This document shows positions 32,808 to 42,884 of a DNA stretch of 64,000 bases, one piece after another. Under the pieces are notes generated by a model, which was not told the DNA's origin, searched no databases, and worked only from the letters and a program-made list of their open reading frames with translations. Where the stretch lies: NCBI RefSeq assembly GCF_016919245.1, contig NZ_JAFEJA010000001.1, forward strand, positions 3,010,001-3,074,000. Direction: 5' to 3'. A program made the translations under genes and the position numbers. Each line of letters begins with the position of its first letter. The first letter of the stretch is position 1. The DNA comes from Streptomyces zhihengii (lineage in GTDB: Bacteria > Actinomycetota > Actinomycetes > Streptomycetales > Streptomycetaceae).

Positions 32808-34894
32808 TCAGCTCGGGTCGAGCGGGATGACCGCGGTGCGCTCCGCGGGCGTCTTGCCGCGCAGCGCCGGTCCCATCGCCTGGGCGACGTCGTCCGCGGA
32901 GACCTCGTGCTGCTTGCCGTCACCCTTGGTGATCATGATGCCGTCGAAGACGCCTTCGAGGAGCTGCTCGATCGCGGCCTTGTCGTAGTACTCCACCAGC
33001 TTCCCGTCGACCGGCTTCATCGACAGGATCTTCGGCAGGGACTTCGCCGGACCGAACTGGATCTCCTTGCCGCCCGCCTTGATCGTGATCAGGCCGGACA
33101 TCGCGGGCTCCGCGAAGTCCTTCATGGCCCGGTCGATCTCCGCCTGGCTGATCGTGGGCTCCCTGGTCCCGACCGGCAGCGTGACGACGTTCGGCTTGCC
33201 GGTCTCCACCTGGGCGCGGTAGGCGTCCTTGACCGTGGTCATCGAACGGGCGACGTCCAGCGACTCCCCCGGCTTGCCGGGGACGGCGACGGCCTTGCCC
33301 GGCTCGAAGCGGATGGTGCCGTCGGAGGCCGAACCCGCGGTGCCCGCGAGGTCGGAGAGGGCGACGCCCAGCTTCTCCTCGTCGACGACGATCACCGGCT
33401 GCGCGACGCGCTCGCCCCCGAAGAGGGAGCCGATCACCGACACCGGGTTGTAGTCGCTGCCCGCGGCCCCGCGGACGGTGGCCTGGCTGTCCAGCGAGAG
33501 CCCGGCCTTGTCGGGGGCGAGTTCGGTCTTCTCGCCGCCCACGGCGAGCTGGAGCGGGGCCGCGGCACGCTTGCCGAAGGCCGCGTCGAGCTTGTTGACC
33601 GCCTCGTCACGGGTCCCGCCGCCGATGTCGACGCCGAGGACGGTGGTGCTCTTCGGCACGTCGGAGTGGTTCAGCAGCAGCCCGGCGCCGTACGCGACGC
33701 CGAGCAGGCCGAACACGCCCACGCCCGCCAGCACCAGCTTGGACCGGCCCTTGCGGGCGGGCCGGGCCGCCGCGGGGCGGGGGCGGCTCGGGCGCGGGCG
33801 CGGCGGCCGCGGGGCCCGCGCCGGGGCCGCCGGGAAGTCCGGGTCGGCGAAGTCGGCGCCGGGCCCGCCGGCGGCCGGGCCGGGCCTGCCCGGTCCGGGC
33901 GGGGCGAACGGCGAGCGGCTCTCGCTCGGGACGACCGGGATGCCGCTGGTGAGCGTGTCACCGGAGACATGGCCGCCACCGGGCTCGGGCGCGGGCTTCT
34001 GCGGGGTGAGGACGGCGGTGTCGTCGGACATCCGGGGCGGACCGGCCGGCCCGCCGGGGCCGGGGCCCAGCGGCATGTCGCCGGTGACCGGGCCGGACGT
34101 CGGCCCCGCGGGGCCCTGGTCCGGGCCGGGCGGGCGCACACCGAGCGGCGGCGTCCCGCGGCCCGGGGCGAAGCCGTCGCCCTGGCGCGAGCGGTCGGGG
34201 CCGCCGCCCGGGGGCCGGGTCGGCAGCCCGGCGGCGGGGGTCTCGTCGACGAGCGCCGACAGGCCGGACGCCGGCTGGCCGCCGGGGGCGAAACCGGCCC
34301 CGGCCGGACCGCCCTGGCCCGCGGGGCCGCCCTGGCCGCCGGGGGCGAAGCCGGACGCCGCCGGACCGCCCTGGCCGCCGGGAACGGGCCCGCCGGGGCC
34401 GCCCTGCTGCGGCGGGGCCGCGGCGGGGGCGGCGTCGGGGCCGGTGCGGCGGCCGCGGCGGCCGCGCGGGCGGGCTTCTCCTCGGGCGCGGGGGCGCCGG
34501 GCCGTCCGTCGTCCTCGGCGGGCGCCGCCGGACGCGGCACGCTGCCCGTGCGCTCGCTCTCGGATCCGCCGGGCGCGGGGGCGCCGCCGGACGGGCCGCC
34601 GGACGCCGGGGGCCTGGTGCCGGCGTCGGTGTCGCTCATCGGCGTGCGCATGACGACGGGCGGGATCGGCCGCGAACCGGGGATGTTGATCCGGATGCGG
34701 GTCGTCAGTGTGGTCTCGGTCCTGGGCTCCTCGGCCTGCCGCTCGGGCGCCGCTCCCGCGGCGTCGTCCGGAGCGTCCTGCGTCGGATGCAGCGACGGAT
34801 ACTGGCGTGATCCGTACGGCGGTGTGCCCGAGGGGTACGCGGCTCCACCGCGCCCCTGGGGGCCGGCGGACGAACTGTCAGTTTCACGACTCAA
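32808..34894 (-). CDS. Peptidoglycan-binding (YoaR/VanW-like) membrane protein with an apparent frameshift
   Basis: Long Gly/Pro/Gln-rich cytoplasmic N-terminus, one membrane helix (LVLAGVGVFGLLGVAYGAGLLL), then an outer region beginning STTVLGVDIGGGTRDEAVNK, the usual start of PG_binding_4 domains, which appear twice. No VanW domain follows. It probably anchors to or monitors the cell wall. The TTG start at 34894 (SRETDSSSAGPQGRGG, GGGAG 8 nt upstream) is in a different frame from the rest. The frames meet at the GC run 34436-34470, and the span is one base short of whole codons, as in htrA. A missing base in the sequence is the simplest reading. Confidence 0.72.
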
Positions 34895-35163
34895 AGCAGG
34901 TTCTCCCGGTTGGCGTCGCCGCCCGTTCTTACTGGACAGCTGCTGCTGCGGGCGGCTCGGCGGCGCGCACCACCATACTGTCCGCCACGGACCGACACCC
35001 CGGGACCGCCCGAAGCGGCCCCCGCGGTCCACCGGCGCACCGTACGGGCGCGGCCAGTTCGGCCACGCACCCGGCCCGTCCGCGGGCCGTGCGCGCGCAC
35101 GACGCCGTGGACCGGCCACAACGCCCGCACGGCGGGGGTCCGGCGGGCCGGACCCACAGGTCC

Positions 35164-35574
35164 TTACCGGCCAAGTCGGCCGGGGCCGCCGTCCGGTTGC
35201 CGCGGCCGCGACATGGTGGCACACATCACAGCCACCGCCGTACCCCCGAGCATGAAGACCAGCGGTCCGATCCCGGAGGCGAACACGGCGTCGCCCTCGG
35301 GTCTGCCGATGCTGAGCACCACCACGGCGAGCAGCCATCCGGCGGCCGGGAACGCGGCACCGAGCTGGGTGCCGGTGGCCCGCCGCCCGGCGGCGAAGAC
35401 CGCCCCCGAGGCCAGCAGCGCGAGGGCCAACCCGCCCGGGAAGAAGCCGGCTTGGACGAGCGAACCGGCGACGCCGACGAGCGCCCCCAGGGCGGCGAGC
35501 AGGACGTAGGCGGCGATGCGGGCGGGCTTCGGCGTCCCGGTGAGGAAGGAGCCCGGCGCGGACGGCCCGCTCAT
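35164..35574 (-). CDS. DUF6113 four-helix membrane protein
   Basis: 136 aa with four hydrophobic segments ([69 protein letters not shown]) and a basic tail. It belongs to an actinobacterial family I know as DUF6113, function unknown. Its ATG overlaps the mshB stop (ATGA), so the two are translationally coupled. Confidence 0.75.
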   Translation of the reverse strand: MSGPSAPGSFLTGTPKPARIAAYVLLAALGALVGVAGSLVQAGFFPGGLALALLASGAVFAAGRRATGTQLGAAFPAAGWLLAVVVLSIGRPEGDAVFASGIGPLVFMLGGTAVAVMCATMSRPRQPDGGPGRLGR

Positions 35575-36551
35575 GCGGCGCCTCCCGAAATCTCCCCGAC
35601 TCCCTCACGTACGCCGCCCGGAGCCGCCCCGGCGGCCCGCCTCGCGCCGCCGTTCCCGCTCGCCGGGACGATCCCGGCGAACAGGTCGTGCTCGCGCTCA
35701 CCGGGCGCGGCGCCGGACACGCCGACGGCCAACTGGTAGCACTCGGTGGTGAAGAGGGGCTGGCCGAGGTCGTTGGAGAGCGCGAAGAAGGGCCCGTTCA
35801 CGGCGATCTGGGTGACGTGCGCCCGCATCGCGGCGGCCTTCTGCTCCGCGTAGGCGGTGCCGTCGATCTCGGCGGTGATCAGCTCGTCGTCCACCACACC
35901 CGGGATGTCGGCGATGTCCGCGATTCCCGGGAAGTCCCCTGCCGCGGTGGCCCGCAGCCGGGCGAAGCCCTCCTCGGCGAGCGACCGCGGGACCCGGGTC
36001 CAGTAGATCTTGTCGACGGTGTGCGGGTCGCCCAGGTCGCGCCGGTAGGCGCGCTCACCGGCGAGGTCCGCGGCACGCATGGCGACCCGGTGGGCCTGGA
36101 TGTGGTCCGGGTGCCCGTATCCCCCGCGGGGGTCGTAGGTGACGAGCACCTGCGGGCGGACCGACCGGATGACCTCGACCAGCTCGGCGGCGGCCTCGTC
36201 CACGTCGGTGCCCCAGAACGCGCCCTCGCGGTGGTTCTGCGGGAGGCCCATCATGCCGGAGTCGCGGAACCGGCCCTGCCCGCCCAGGAAGCGGTGGTCG
36301 GTGACGCCCAGCTCCTTCATCGCGTCGGCCAGTTCGCCGGCGCGGTACGGCCCCAGGCGGTCCTCGCGGTCGGGTGCCAGATGGGCGAGGCCGGCGGGGA
36401 TGACCTCGCCCTCCTCCCCGAGCGTGCAGGTCACCAGAGTGACGTGGGTACCGGCTGCCGCGTACAGCGCCATCGTGGCGCCGTTGGTGATCGACTCGTC
36501 GTCCGGGTGTGCGTGCACCAGGAGCAGACGACGGGCGGGGAGATCCTTCAT
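35571..36551 (-). CDS. mshB: GlcNAc-Ins deacetylase, mycothiol biosynthesis
   Basis: A 326-aa LmbE-family zinc hydrolase. [15 protein letters not shown] holds the His/Asp/Asp metal and catalytic residues, and [12 protein letters not shown] the third metal ligand. [13 protein letters not shown] is characteristic of MshB. It deacetylates 1-O-(GlcNAc)-myo-inositol, the second step to mycothiol. ATG 36551 is chosen because it starts one strand before the motif. The Gly/Ala-rich last 40 residues are extra compared with typical MshB. Coupled to the DUF6113 gene. Confidence 0.93.
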   Translation of the reverse strand: MKDLPARRLLLVHAHPDDESITNGATMALYAAAGTHVTLVTCTLGEEGEVIPAGLAHLAPDREDRLGPYRAGELADAMKELGVTDHRFLGGQGRFRDSGMMGLPQNHREGAFWGTDVDEAAAELVEVIRSVRPQVLVTYDPRGGYGHPDHIQAHRVAMRAADLAGERAYRRDLGDPHTVDKIYWTRVPRSLAEEGFARLRATAAGDFPGIADIADIPGVVDDELITAEIDGTAYAEQKAAAMRAHVTQIAVNGPFFALSNDLGQPLFTTECYQLAVGVSGAAPGEREHDLFAGIVPASGNGGARRAAGAAPGGVREGVGEISGGAA

Positions 36552-36692
36552 ACGGCACAGCCTAGAACGCGCGGCCCCCCGAGTGTCCGCAAAGTGCCGG
36601 CGTCCGTCCGCGGGGCGGGTCCGCGAGCGGGGCGGGACGGCCCCGGACACGGCCCCGGCCCGGGGGCGCGCGGTGATCCGGACGAGAGGGGG

Positions 36693-36887
36693 CTAGAACT
36701 TGAGCCCCCCGATCATGCCCGCCACGTTGCTGGTCAGCTCGCTGATGGTCGGCGCGATCGACGAGCTGGCGAGGTAGAACCCGAGCAACATGCAGACCAC
36801 CGCGTGTCCACCCTTCAACCCGGATTTCCGGATCAGCAGGAAGACGACGATCGCCAGCAGCACCACCGCCGAAATCGAGAGTGCCAC
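36693..36887 (-). CDS. Small two-helix membrane protein
   Basis: 64 aa: helix one ALSISAVVLLAIVVFLLI, a short RKSGLKGGHAVVC loop and helix two CMLLGFYLASSSIAPTI, then SELTSNVAGMIGGLKF. I recall similar short proteins in streptomycetes, including plasmid copies, all without function. GTG 36887 has a near-perfect GGAGGTGA 6 nt upstream. It is divergent from the S9 peptidase gene. Confidence 0.75.
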   Translation of the reverse strand: MALSISAVVLLAIVVFLLIRKSGLKGGHAVVCMLLGFYLASSSIAPTISELTSNVAGMIGGLKF

Positions 36888-36962
36888 GGCGGTTCACCTC
36901 CACAGATATTCGACGGGGACGGTCCAGTTGCATGTGCCGGTAGGTTCATACCCACCTTGCGC

Positions 36963-36983
36963 TACGGATCATAACTATCCGTA
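36963..36983. promoter_or_regulatory. Operator-like inverted repeat
   Basis: tacggat-cataact-atccgta is a perfect 7-bp-arm dyad in an AT-rich part of the 168-bp divergent spacer between the small membrane protein and the peptidase. It suits a dimeric repressor or an overlapping promoter. The binding factor is unknown. Confidence 0.45.
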
Positions 36984-37055
36984 CCCACGCATCGGTCGGT
37001 GCACGGCAGCACACGGGGGCGCACAACGGCCTTGCCCGTGCCATAGGTTCGCCCC

Positions 37056-39218
37056 ATGACAGCGACGCAGCAGCTCTCCTTCCCGCGTCAGTCGGCGCGG
37101 ACCCAGCGCTTCACCCTGGGGGCGCCCCGGGCCTTCACCGTCTCGCCGGACGGCGCACGCGTGGTGTTCCTGCGCTCGTCCTCCGGCACGGAACGCTCCG
37201 GTCTGCTCCGGGTGCTCGACCTCGGCGGGGCGGTGCCCCGCGAACGGATCGCCGCCGATCCGGGTGAACTTCTCCAAGGGGCGGACGAGGAGCTGTCCGC
37301 CGAGGAGAAGGCACGGCGCGAGCGGAGCCGCGAGGGCTCCGCGGGGATCGTCGGCTACGCCGTCGACCGGGCCGTGGAACTGGCGGCGTTCACCCTGTCG
37401 GGCCGGCTGTTCACCGCCGAGCTGCGGGCCGGCACGGCCCGCGAACTGCCCGTGCCCGGACCGGTGATCGACCCCCGCCCGTCCCCCGACGGCCGGTACG
37501 TCGCCTATGTCGCCGGCGGGGCGCTGCGGGTGACGGGCACCGAGGGCGACGGCGACCGGGCGCTCGCCGAGCCGGAGGACGAGCATGTCTCCTGGGGCCT
37601 GGCCGAGTTCGTCGCCGCCGAGGAGATGGGGCGCTCGCGGGGCCACTGGTGGGCGCCGGAATCGGACCGGCTGCTGGTCGCCCGGGCCGACGACCGCGCG
37701 GTGCGGCGCTGGTGGATCAGCGACCCGGCGCACCCCGACCGGGAGCCGGCCCGGGTCGCCTATCCGGCGGCCGGCACCCCCAACGCCGAGGTCGGCCTCC
37801 ATCTGATCACCCTGGACGGGGCGCGCACCGAGGTCGTCTGGGACCGGGACGCCCACCCCTACCTCGCCCGGGTGCACTGGTCCCCCGACGGTCCGCCGCT
37901 GCTCCTCGTGCAGTCCCGCGACCAGCGGACCCAGGCGTATCTCGAAGTCGACCCGGACACCGGCCGGACGCGGGTGGCCCACCTCGACGAGGACGACGTC
38001 TGGCTGGAACTTTTCCCCGGCGTCCCGGCCTGGGCCCCGGATCCCGGGTCCGGCGGCGCGGGCGGCGCACGTCTGGTGCGCATCGCGGACGAGAGCGGCG
38101 CCCGGGTGCTGGCCGTCGGCGACCGGGTGCTGACCGGGCCGGACCTCCATGTCCGCGCGGTGCTCGGCGTCGGCGCCGGCGACGTCCTGGTCTCGGCCTC
38201 CGCGGGCGAGGCGGCCGGGGCCCCGGAGACGGGCGAGATCCATGTGTACCGGGTCGGGGCGCACGGCGCGGAGCGCCTCTCGCAGGGGCCCGGGGTGCAC
38301 TCGGCGGTGCGCGGCGGGGACGTGACCGTCCTCGCGTCGGCGGGCCTCGACGCCGCCGGGACGGCCGTGCGCGTGCTCCGCGGCGGCCGGACCGTCGCCG
38401 AGGTCGCCTCGCACGCGGAGCGGCCCCTGATCACCGCCCGCCCGCGGTTCGTGGAGGCCGGCGCCCGCCGCATCCCCTGCGCGGTGCTGCTGCCCTCGGA
38501 CCGGGCGGCGGACGACGGGAGACCGCTGCCGGTGCTGATGGACCCGTACGGCGGTCCGCACGGCCAGCGGGTGCTCGCCGCGCACCACGCGCACCTGACC
38601 TCCCAGTGGTTCGCCGACCAGGGCTTCGCGGTGGTCGTCGCGGACGGCCGGGGCACCCCGGGGCGCTCCCCCGGCTGGGAGAAGGCGATCAAGGGCGACT
38701 TCGGCCTCACCCTCGACGACCAGGTCGACGCGGTCCGGTCGCTGGCCGGATCCTTTCCCCTCGACCTGGACCGGGTCGCGATCCGCGGCTGGTCCTACGG
38801 CGGCTATCTGGCGGGCATGGCCGTCCTGCGGCGCCCGGACGTCTTCCACGCGGCCGTCGTCGGCGCGCCCGTCACGGACCTGCGGCTCTACGACACCCAC
38901 TACACCGAGCGCTATCTGGGCGACCCCGCCGAGCGGCCGGAGGTCTACACGGCCAACTCGCTGGTCGGCGACGACGGGCTGACGGTGGCCGAGACCCCGC
39001 ACCGGCCGATGATGATCGTCCACGGCCTGGCGGACGACAACGTGGTCGTGGCCCACGCGCTGCGGCTGTCGTCGGCGCTGCTGTCCGCGGGCCGCCCGCA
39101 CGAGGTGCTGCCGCTGACCGGGGTGACCCATATGACGCCCCAGGAGCAGATCGCCGAGAACCTGCTGCTGCTCCAGGTGGACTTCCTGAAGCGCTCGCTG
39201 GGCATGGACCGCGGCTGA
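37056..39218 (+). CDS. S9 family (dipeptidyl peptidase IV-like) prolyl oligopeptidase
   Basis: 720 aa: N-terminal beta-propeller (DPPIV_N, about 20-430) and C-terminal alpha/beta hydrolase domain. GWSYGGYLAGM holds the catalytic Ser, HGLADDNV the Asp and PLTGVTHM the His. LAEFVAAEEMGRSRGHWW matches the DPP4 propeller segment with paired Glu that bind the substrate amino terminus, so aminodipeptidase activity is likely. There is no signal peptide, so it is cytoplasmic. It may finish peptides brought in by the oligopeptide transporters downstream. Confidence 0.92.
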   Translation: MTATQQLSFPRQSARTQRFTLGAPRAFTVSPDGARVVFLRSSSGTERSGLLRVLDLGGAVPRERIAADPGELLQGADEELSAEEKARRERSREGSAGIVGYAVDRAVELAAFTLSGRLFTAELRAGTARELPVPGPVIDPRPSPDGRYVAYVAGGALRVTGTEGDGDRALAEPEDEHVSWGLAEFVAAEEMGRSRGHWWAPESDRLLVARADDRAVRRWWISDPAHPDREPARVAYPAAGTPNAEVGLHLITLDGARTEVVWDRDAHPYLARVHWSPDGPPLLLVQSRDQRTQAYLEVDPDTGRTRVAHLDEDDVWLELFPGVPAWAPDPGSGGAGGARLVRIADESGARVLAVGDRVLTGPDLHVRAVLGVGAGDVLVSASAGEAAGAPETGEIHVYRVGAHGAERLSQGPGVHSAVRGGDVTVLASAGLDAAGTAVRVLRGGRTVAEVASHAERPLITARPRFVEAGARRIPCAVLLPSDRAADDGRPLPVLMDPYGGPHGQRVLAAHHAHLTSQWFADQGFAVVVADGRGTPGRSPGWEKAIKGDFGLTLDDQVDAVRSLAGSFPLDLDRVAIRGWSYGGYLAGMAVLRRPDVFHAAVVGAPVTDLRLYDTHYTERYLGDPAERPEVYTANSLVGDDGLTVAETPHRPMMIVHGLADDNVVVAHALRLSSALLSAGRPHEVLPLTGVTHMTPQEQIAENLLLLQVDFLKRSLGMDRG

Positions 39219-39230
39219 CGGCCGCGGTCC
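39206..39230. terminator. Terminator overlapping the peptidase stop
   Basis: 10-bp perfect stem (39206-39215 with 39221-39230). The stop TGA at 39216 is in the 5-nt loop. It serves the convergent pair. Confidence 0.6.
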
Positions 39231-39242
39231 GGGCCGGGAGAC

Positions 39243-40400
39243 CTACCAGCCGGGCGGCGGCGACGCGGGCGGCGGCGGCGAGGGCGGCGGGCCGAAGCCG
39301 GAGGAGGGGTCGGGCGGCGGGTAGCCGTAGCCGGGCGCGGGCCGGGCGGGCGGATAGCCGTACGAGGGGCGCGCGGGCGGATACCCGTAACCCGGCGCCC
39401 GGGCGGGCGGGTAGCCGTAGCCGGACGGCGCCGTGCCGCCCGGGGCGCCGTCGCCGCCGGGCACCGGCTCGCCCGGCCGCAGCAGCACGGCGAGCAGCAC
39501 CGCACCGCCGACCAGCTCGAACAGGGCGGTGGCGGTCACCAGATGGCGTTCGAGCGGCAGTTCCCCGAGGTACCGCCACAGCTCCTGGCGCACGGCGTGG
39601 GCCACCCCCACGGCGCCGTCGGCGGCCAGCAGCACCGCGACGGCGGCGCCCAGCGGCCGGGTGAGCACGGCCCGCGCCAGGCCGCAGCCGGCGGCCACCA
39701 GGGCGAGGGCGGCGACCGTCAGGGCGAGCCAGGCGGACGGCACCTCCAGCAGGCGCACCGGCGCCCGGTCGCCGCCGGTGAGCAGATCGAGCCAGACGTC
39801 GGCGCCCAGCAGCCAGGCCCAGCGCGCCTGCCAGGCCACCACCACCGCGGCGGACGTGCCGAGCAGCAGGAAGGCGGTCACGGCGGCCCCCCGGCCGGGC
39901 CGGGTCGGCGTCAGCGCCTCCGCACCCGGCGCCTGCCGGGTGAACTGCCGCTCACCGGCCGGTCTTCGCCCGGCGGCGGCCGTGACGAGCAGCCCGGTGC
40001 CGAGCGCGAGCGCGGCGAAAGCGCTGTAGAGCGCGCGGGTGCGCACGGCGTCGGTGGCCTGGAGGTCCATGTAGGAGGCGGTGAGCACCCACAGGGCGGG
40101 CAGCCGCAGGCCGAGGGTCAGCACACCGGCGGCGACCAGCGCGGCGGCGGCGACCGGCGAGCGCAGCGCGGCCACCGCGACGGCGGCGTAGACCAGCAGC
40201 AGGGCGGGTTCGACGATCGTGGTCGCCGGCTGCGCCACGGCGACGAAGCCGGGGGCTCCGCCCGTCCAGGAACGCCACAGCGCTGCGGCGGATCCGGTGT
40301 CGCCGAGATCCCTGGCGATCCAGGCCGCCACCATCAGTGCGAGCAGGGCGGCCAGCGCCGCACCTGTGATCCGGGCCCCCCGCGAAAGCGTCACATCCAC
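39243..40400 (-). CDS. Polytopic membrane protein with YGYPP-repeat tail
   Basis: 385 aa with about eight hydrophobic helices in the first 320 residues, then a Pro/Tyr-rich cytoplasmic tail with four YGYPP(A/P) repeats ending SPPPPASPPPGW. No transport or enzyme motif is recognisable. The start is taken at GTG 40400 (VDVTLSRGARIT), with a second GTG six bases on. Ribosome-site support is weak. The tail resembles repeats found in streptomycete membrane proteins of unknown role. Confidence 0.65.
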   Translation of the reverse strand: MDVTLSRGARITGAALAALLALMVAAWIARDLGDTGSAAALWRSWTGGAPGFVAVAQPATTIVEPALLLVYAAVAVAALRSPVAAAALVAAGVLTLGLRLPALWVLTASYMDLQATDAVRTRALYSAFAALALGTGLLVTAAAGRRPAGERQFTRQAPGAEALTPTRPGRGAAVTAFLLLGTSAAVVVAWQARWAWLLGADVWLDLLTGGDRAPVRLLEVPSAWLALTVAALALVAAGCGLARAVLTRPLGAAVAVLLAADGAVGVAHAVRQELWRYLGELPLERHLVTATALFELVGGAVLLAVLLRPGEPVPGGDGAPGGTAPSGYGYPPARAPGYGYPPARPSYGYPPARPAPGYGYPPPDPSSGFGPPPSPPPPASPPPGW

Positions 40401-40480
40401 GATCGTGCACGGCCCCCGCTGACCCGACAAGGGCGCCTCGGGCCCACCTCGGGCCCAGGAGGAAGCGCTTGCGCGCGGGT

Positions 40481-40517
40481 GGCCGGACGGGATCCCATGG
40501 CAGGATCCCGTCCGGCC
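40481..40517 (-). terminator. Terminator of downstream oligopeptide operon
   Basis: 15-bp perfect stem (40481-40495 with 40503-40517), loop CATGGCA, about 130 bp past the last ATPase gene (ends 40646). Confidence 0.7.
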
Positions 40518-40645
40518 CAACGGCACCCGCACGGCCGTACGTTGTTCAGCGTGACGCGTCCGTATATCGGTACCGGGTCGGTCAGGTTGCCTGTGTGTTA
40601 ACGCGCCGGATGTCCGGTTCGCACCCTTCCGTCGGACGGCGACGG

Positions 40646-41872
40646 CTACGACGGCTCGAACCGCGTCGACCCGCCCCCGGCACCCTCGCCACCGTCACCG
40701 GACCCACCCGGGCCCCCGGCACCGGACCCGCCGCCGCCCTCACCTCCGGCGCCGGACCCATCGGCTCCATCGGCTCCATCGGCTCCATCGAACCCGCCCG
40801 GCGCCGGCGCCCCGCCGGCTTCCGTGCCGCCCTCCTCCGGCTCGTCGCCGCCCGGCACCACATGGCGCTCCTCCGCGAAGTGGCACGCCGACGGGTGCTG
40901 GACGGGCCCGGGCACCCCCCGCAGATGCGCCGGGACGGCCAGCAGCGGCACCTCCTGCGCGCACCGCTCCTGGGCCTTCCAGCACCGGGTCCGGAAGCGG
41001 CACCCGGACGGGATGTTCGTCGGGGACGGCACGTCACCGGTGAGGATGATCCGCTCCCGGTGCTCACGCGCCTCGGGATCGGGCACGGGCACGGCCGACA
41101 GCAGGGCCTGGGTGTAGGGGTGGGTCGGGTGGTCGTAGATCTCCGCGTCCCTGCCGATCTCCACCACCCGCCCGAGGTACATCACGCCGACCCGGTCCGA
41201 GATGTGCCGGACGATCGACAGGTCGTGGGCGATGAAGACGTAGCTGAGCGAGAACTCGTTCTGCAGCCGGTCGAGCAGGTTGACGACCTGCGCCTGCACC
41301 GAGACGTCCAGCGCGGAGACCGGTTCGTCGGCCACGATGATCTCGGGCTGGAGGGCCAGGCCGCGGGCGATGCCGATGCGCTGGCGCTGACCGCCGGAGA
41401 ACTGGTGCGGATAGCGGTTGATGTACTCGGGGTTGAGCCCCACCACGTCGAGCAGGTCCTGCACCTTCTTCCGCCGGCTGCCCTTCGGGGCGACCTCGGG
41501 ATGGATCTCGTAGGGCTCCCCGATGATGTCGCCGACCGTCATCCGGGGGTTCAGCGAGGTGTACGGGTCCTGGAACACCATCTGGATGTTGCGCCGCACG
41601 GCCTTCAGCGCCCGCCCGGACAGCTGGGTGATGTCCTCGCCCTTGTAGCGGATGGCGCCCGCGGTGGGCCGCTCCAGATGGACCAGCATCCGGGCGAGGG
41701 TCGACTTCCCGCAGCCGGACTCCCCGACGATGCCGAGGGTCTCGCCGGCCATGAGGTCGATGTCGACCCCGTCGACCGCCTTCACCGCGCCGACCTGCTT
41801 CTTGAAGAGGATGCCCTGGGTCAGCGGGTAGTGCTTGACCAGGTCGCGCACCTCCAGGATCGCTTCAGCCAT
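40646..41872 (-). CDS. Oligopeptide ABC transporter ATPase (OppF/DppF type), operon 2
   Basis: 408 aa. GESGCGKST (Walker A), [21 protein letters not shown] (Q-loop), [15 protein letters not shown] (signature), [12 protein letters not shown] (Walker B and D-loop) and [16 protein letters not shown] (switch His) are intact. The C-terminal [14 protein letters not shown]ys cluster is the solute-binding OppF extension. After the point where its paralogue at 47649 ends, about 65 extra residues of Gly/Ala/Asp repeats ([15 protein letters not shown]) follow. The ATG overlaps the upstream ATPase stop by 8 nt. Confidence 0.93.
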   Translation of the reverse strand: MAEAILEVRDLVKHYPLTQGILFKKQVGAVKAVDGVDIDLMAGETLGIVGESGCGKSTLARMLVHLERPTAGAIRYKGEDITQLSGRALKAVRRNIQMVFQDPYTSLNPRMTVGDIIGEPYEIHPEVAPKGSRRKKVQDLLDVVGLNPEYINRYPHQFSGGQRQRIGIARGLALQPEIIVADEPVSALDVSVQAQVVNLLDRLQNEFSLSYVFIAHDLSIVRHISDRVGVMYLGRVVEIGRDAEIYDHPTHPYTQALLSAVPVPDPEAREHRERIILTGDVPSPTNIPSGCRFRTRCWKAQERCAQEVPLLAVPAHLRGVPGPVQHPSACHFAEERHVVPGGDEPEEGGTEAGGAPAPGGFDGADGADGADGSGAGGEGGGGSGAGGPGGSGDGGEGAGGGSTRFEPS

Positions 41873-42875
41873 TGAGGGTCGCCTCCCAGAAGTGGCACGC
41901 GCTGCGGCGCTCCTCGTTCACCTCGTACAGCGGCGGTTCGTCGGTCCGGCACACGTCGCGGGCCATCGGGCAGCGGGGGTTGAAGGCGCAGCCGGGCGGG
42001 ATGGCCAGCAGGTTGGGCGGCAGACCCTTGATCGCGTACAGCTCCCGGCCCTTCTGGTCCAGGCGCGGGATCGACTCCAGGAGGCCCTTGGTGTACGGGT
42101 GGGCGGGCGCCTTGTAGATGTCGTGGACGGGGGCGGTCTCGACGATCCGGCCCGCGTACATGACCGCGATCTTGTCGGCGACGTCGGCGACGACGCCGAG
42201 GTCGTGGGTGATCAGGATCAGTCCCATGTTCAGGTCGCGCTGGAGCTCGGCGAGCAGGTCCATCACCTGGGCCTGCACCGTCACGTCGAGCGCCGTGGTC
42301 GGTTCGTCGGCGATGATCAGGTCCGGCTCCAGGGACAGCGCCATCGCGATCATGATCCGCTGGCGCATACCGCCGGAGAACTGGTGCGGGTACTGCCCGA
42401 CCCGCTCCTTCGCCGCCGGGATGCGCACCCGGTCCATCAGCTCGATCGCCTTCAGCCTCGCGTCCTTGCGGGACGTGCCCTGGTGGACGGTGAACATCTC
42501 GCCGAGCTGGTCGCCCACGCTGAGCACGGGGTTGAGCGAGGAGAGGGCGTCCTGGAAGATCATCGCCATCTCGGCGCCGCGGATCCCGCGCCGCTCGTCC
42601 TCCCCCAGCTTGAGCAGGTCGCGGCCCTTGAAGACGATCTCGCCGCCCGTGATCCGGCCGGGCGGCGTGTCGAGGATGCCCATGACCGCCTGGGCGGTGA
42701 CGGACTTGCCGGAGCCGGACTCGCCGAGGACGGCGAGCGTCTCACCGGCGGAGACGGTGTAGTCGACGCCGTTGACGGCCCGGGCGACGCCCTCGCGGGT
42801 GTGGAACTCGACGTGCAGGTCCCGGACGTCGAGCAGCGGCCCCGACTCGGCGGGCCCGGCGGGTGTGACGGACAT
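41865..42875 (-). CDS. Oligopeptide ABC transporter ATPase (OppD/DppD type), operon 2
   Basis: 336 aa: VLGESGSGKSVTAQAVMG (Walker A), MIFQDALSSLNPV (Q-loop), QFSGGMRQRIMIAMAL (signature), LIIADEPTTALDVTVQAQ (Walker B) and ITHDLGVVADVADKI (H-loop), plus the OppD C-terminal Cys motif CAFNPRCPMARDVC. It pairs with the 40646 ATPase. ATGGCTGA overlaps the next gene. It is nearly interchangeable with the paralogue at 48790. Confidence 0.95.
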   Translation of the reverse strand: MSVTPAGPAESGPLLDVRDLHVEFHTREGVARAVNGVDYTVSAGETLAVLGESGSGKSVTAQAVMGILDTPPGRITGGEIVFKGRDLLKLGEDERRGIRGAEMAMIFQDALSSLNPVLSVGDQLGEMFTVHQGTSRKDARLKAIELMDRVRIPAAKERVGQYPHQFSGGMRQRIMIAMALSLEPDLIIADEPTTALDVTVQAQVMDLLAELQRDLNMGLILITHDLGVVADVADKIAVMYAGRIVETAPVHDIYKAPAHPYTKGLLESIPRLDQKGRELYAIKGLPPNLLAIPPGCAFNPRCPMARDVCRTDEPPLYEVNEERRSACHFWEATLNG

Positions 42876-42884
42876 GGCCGGCTC

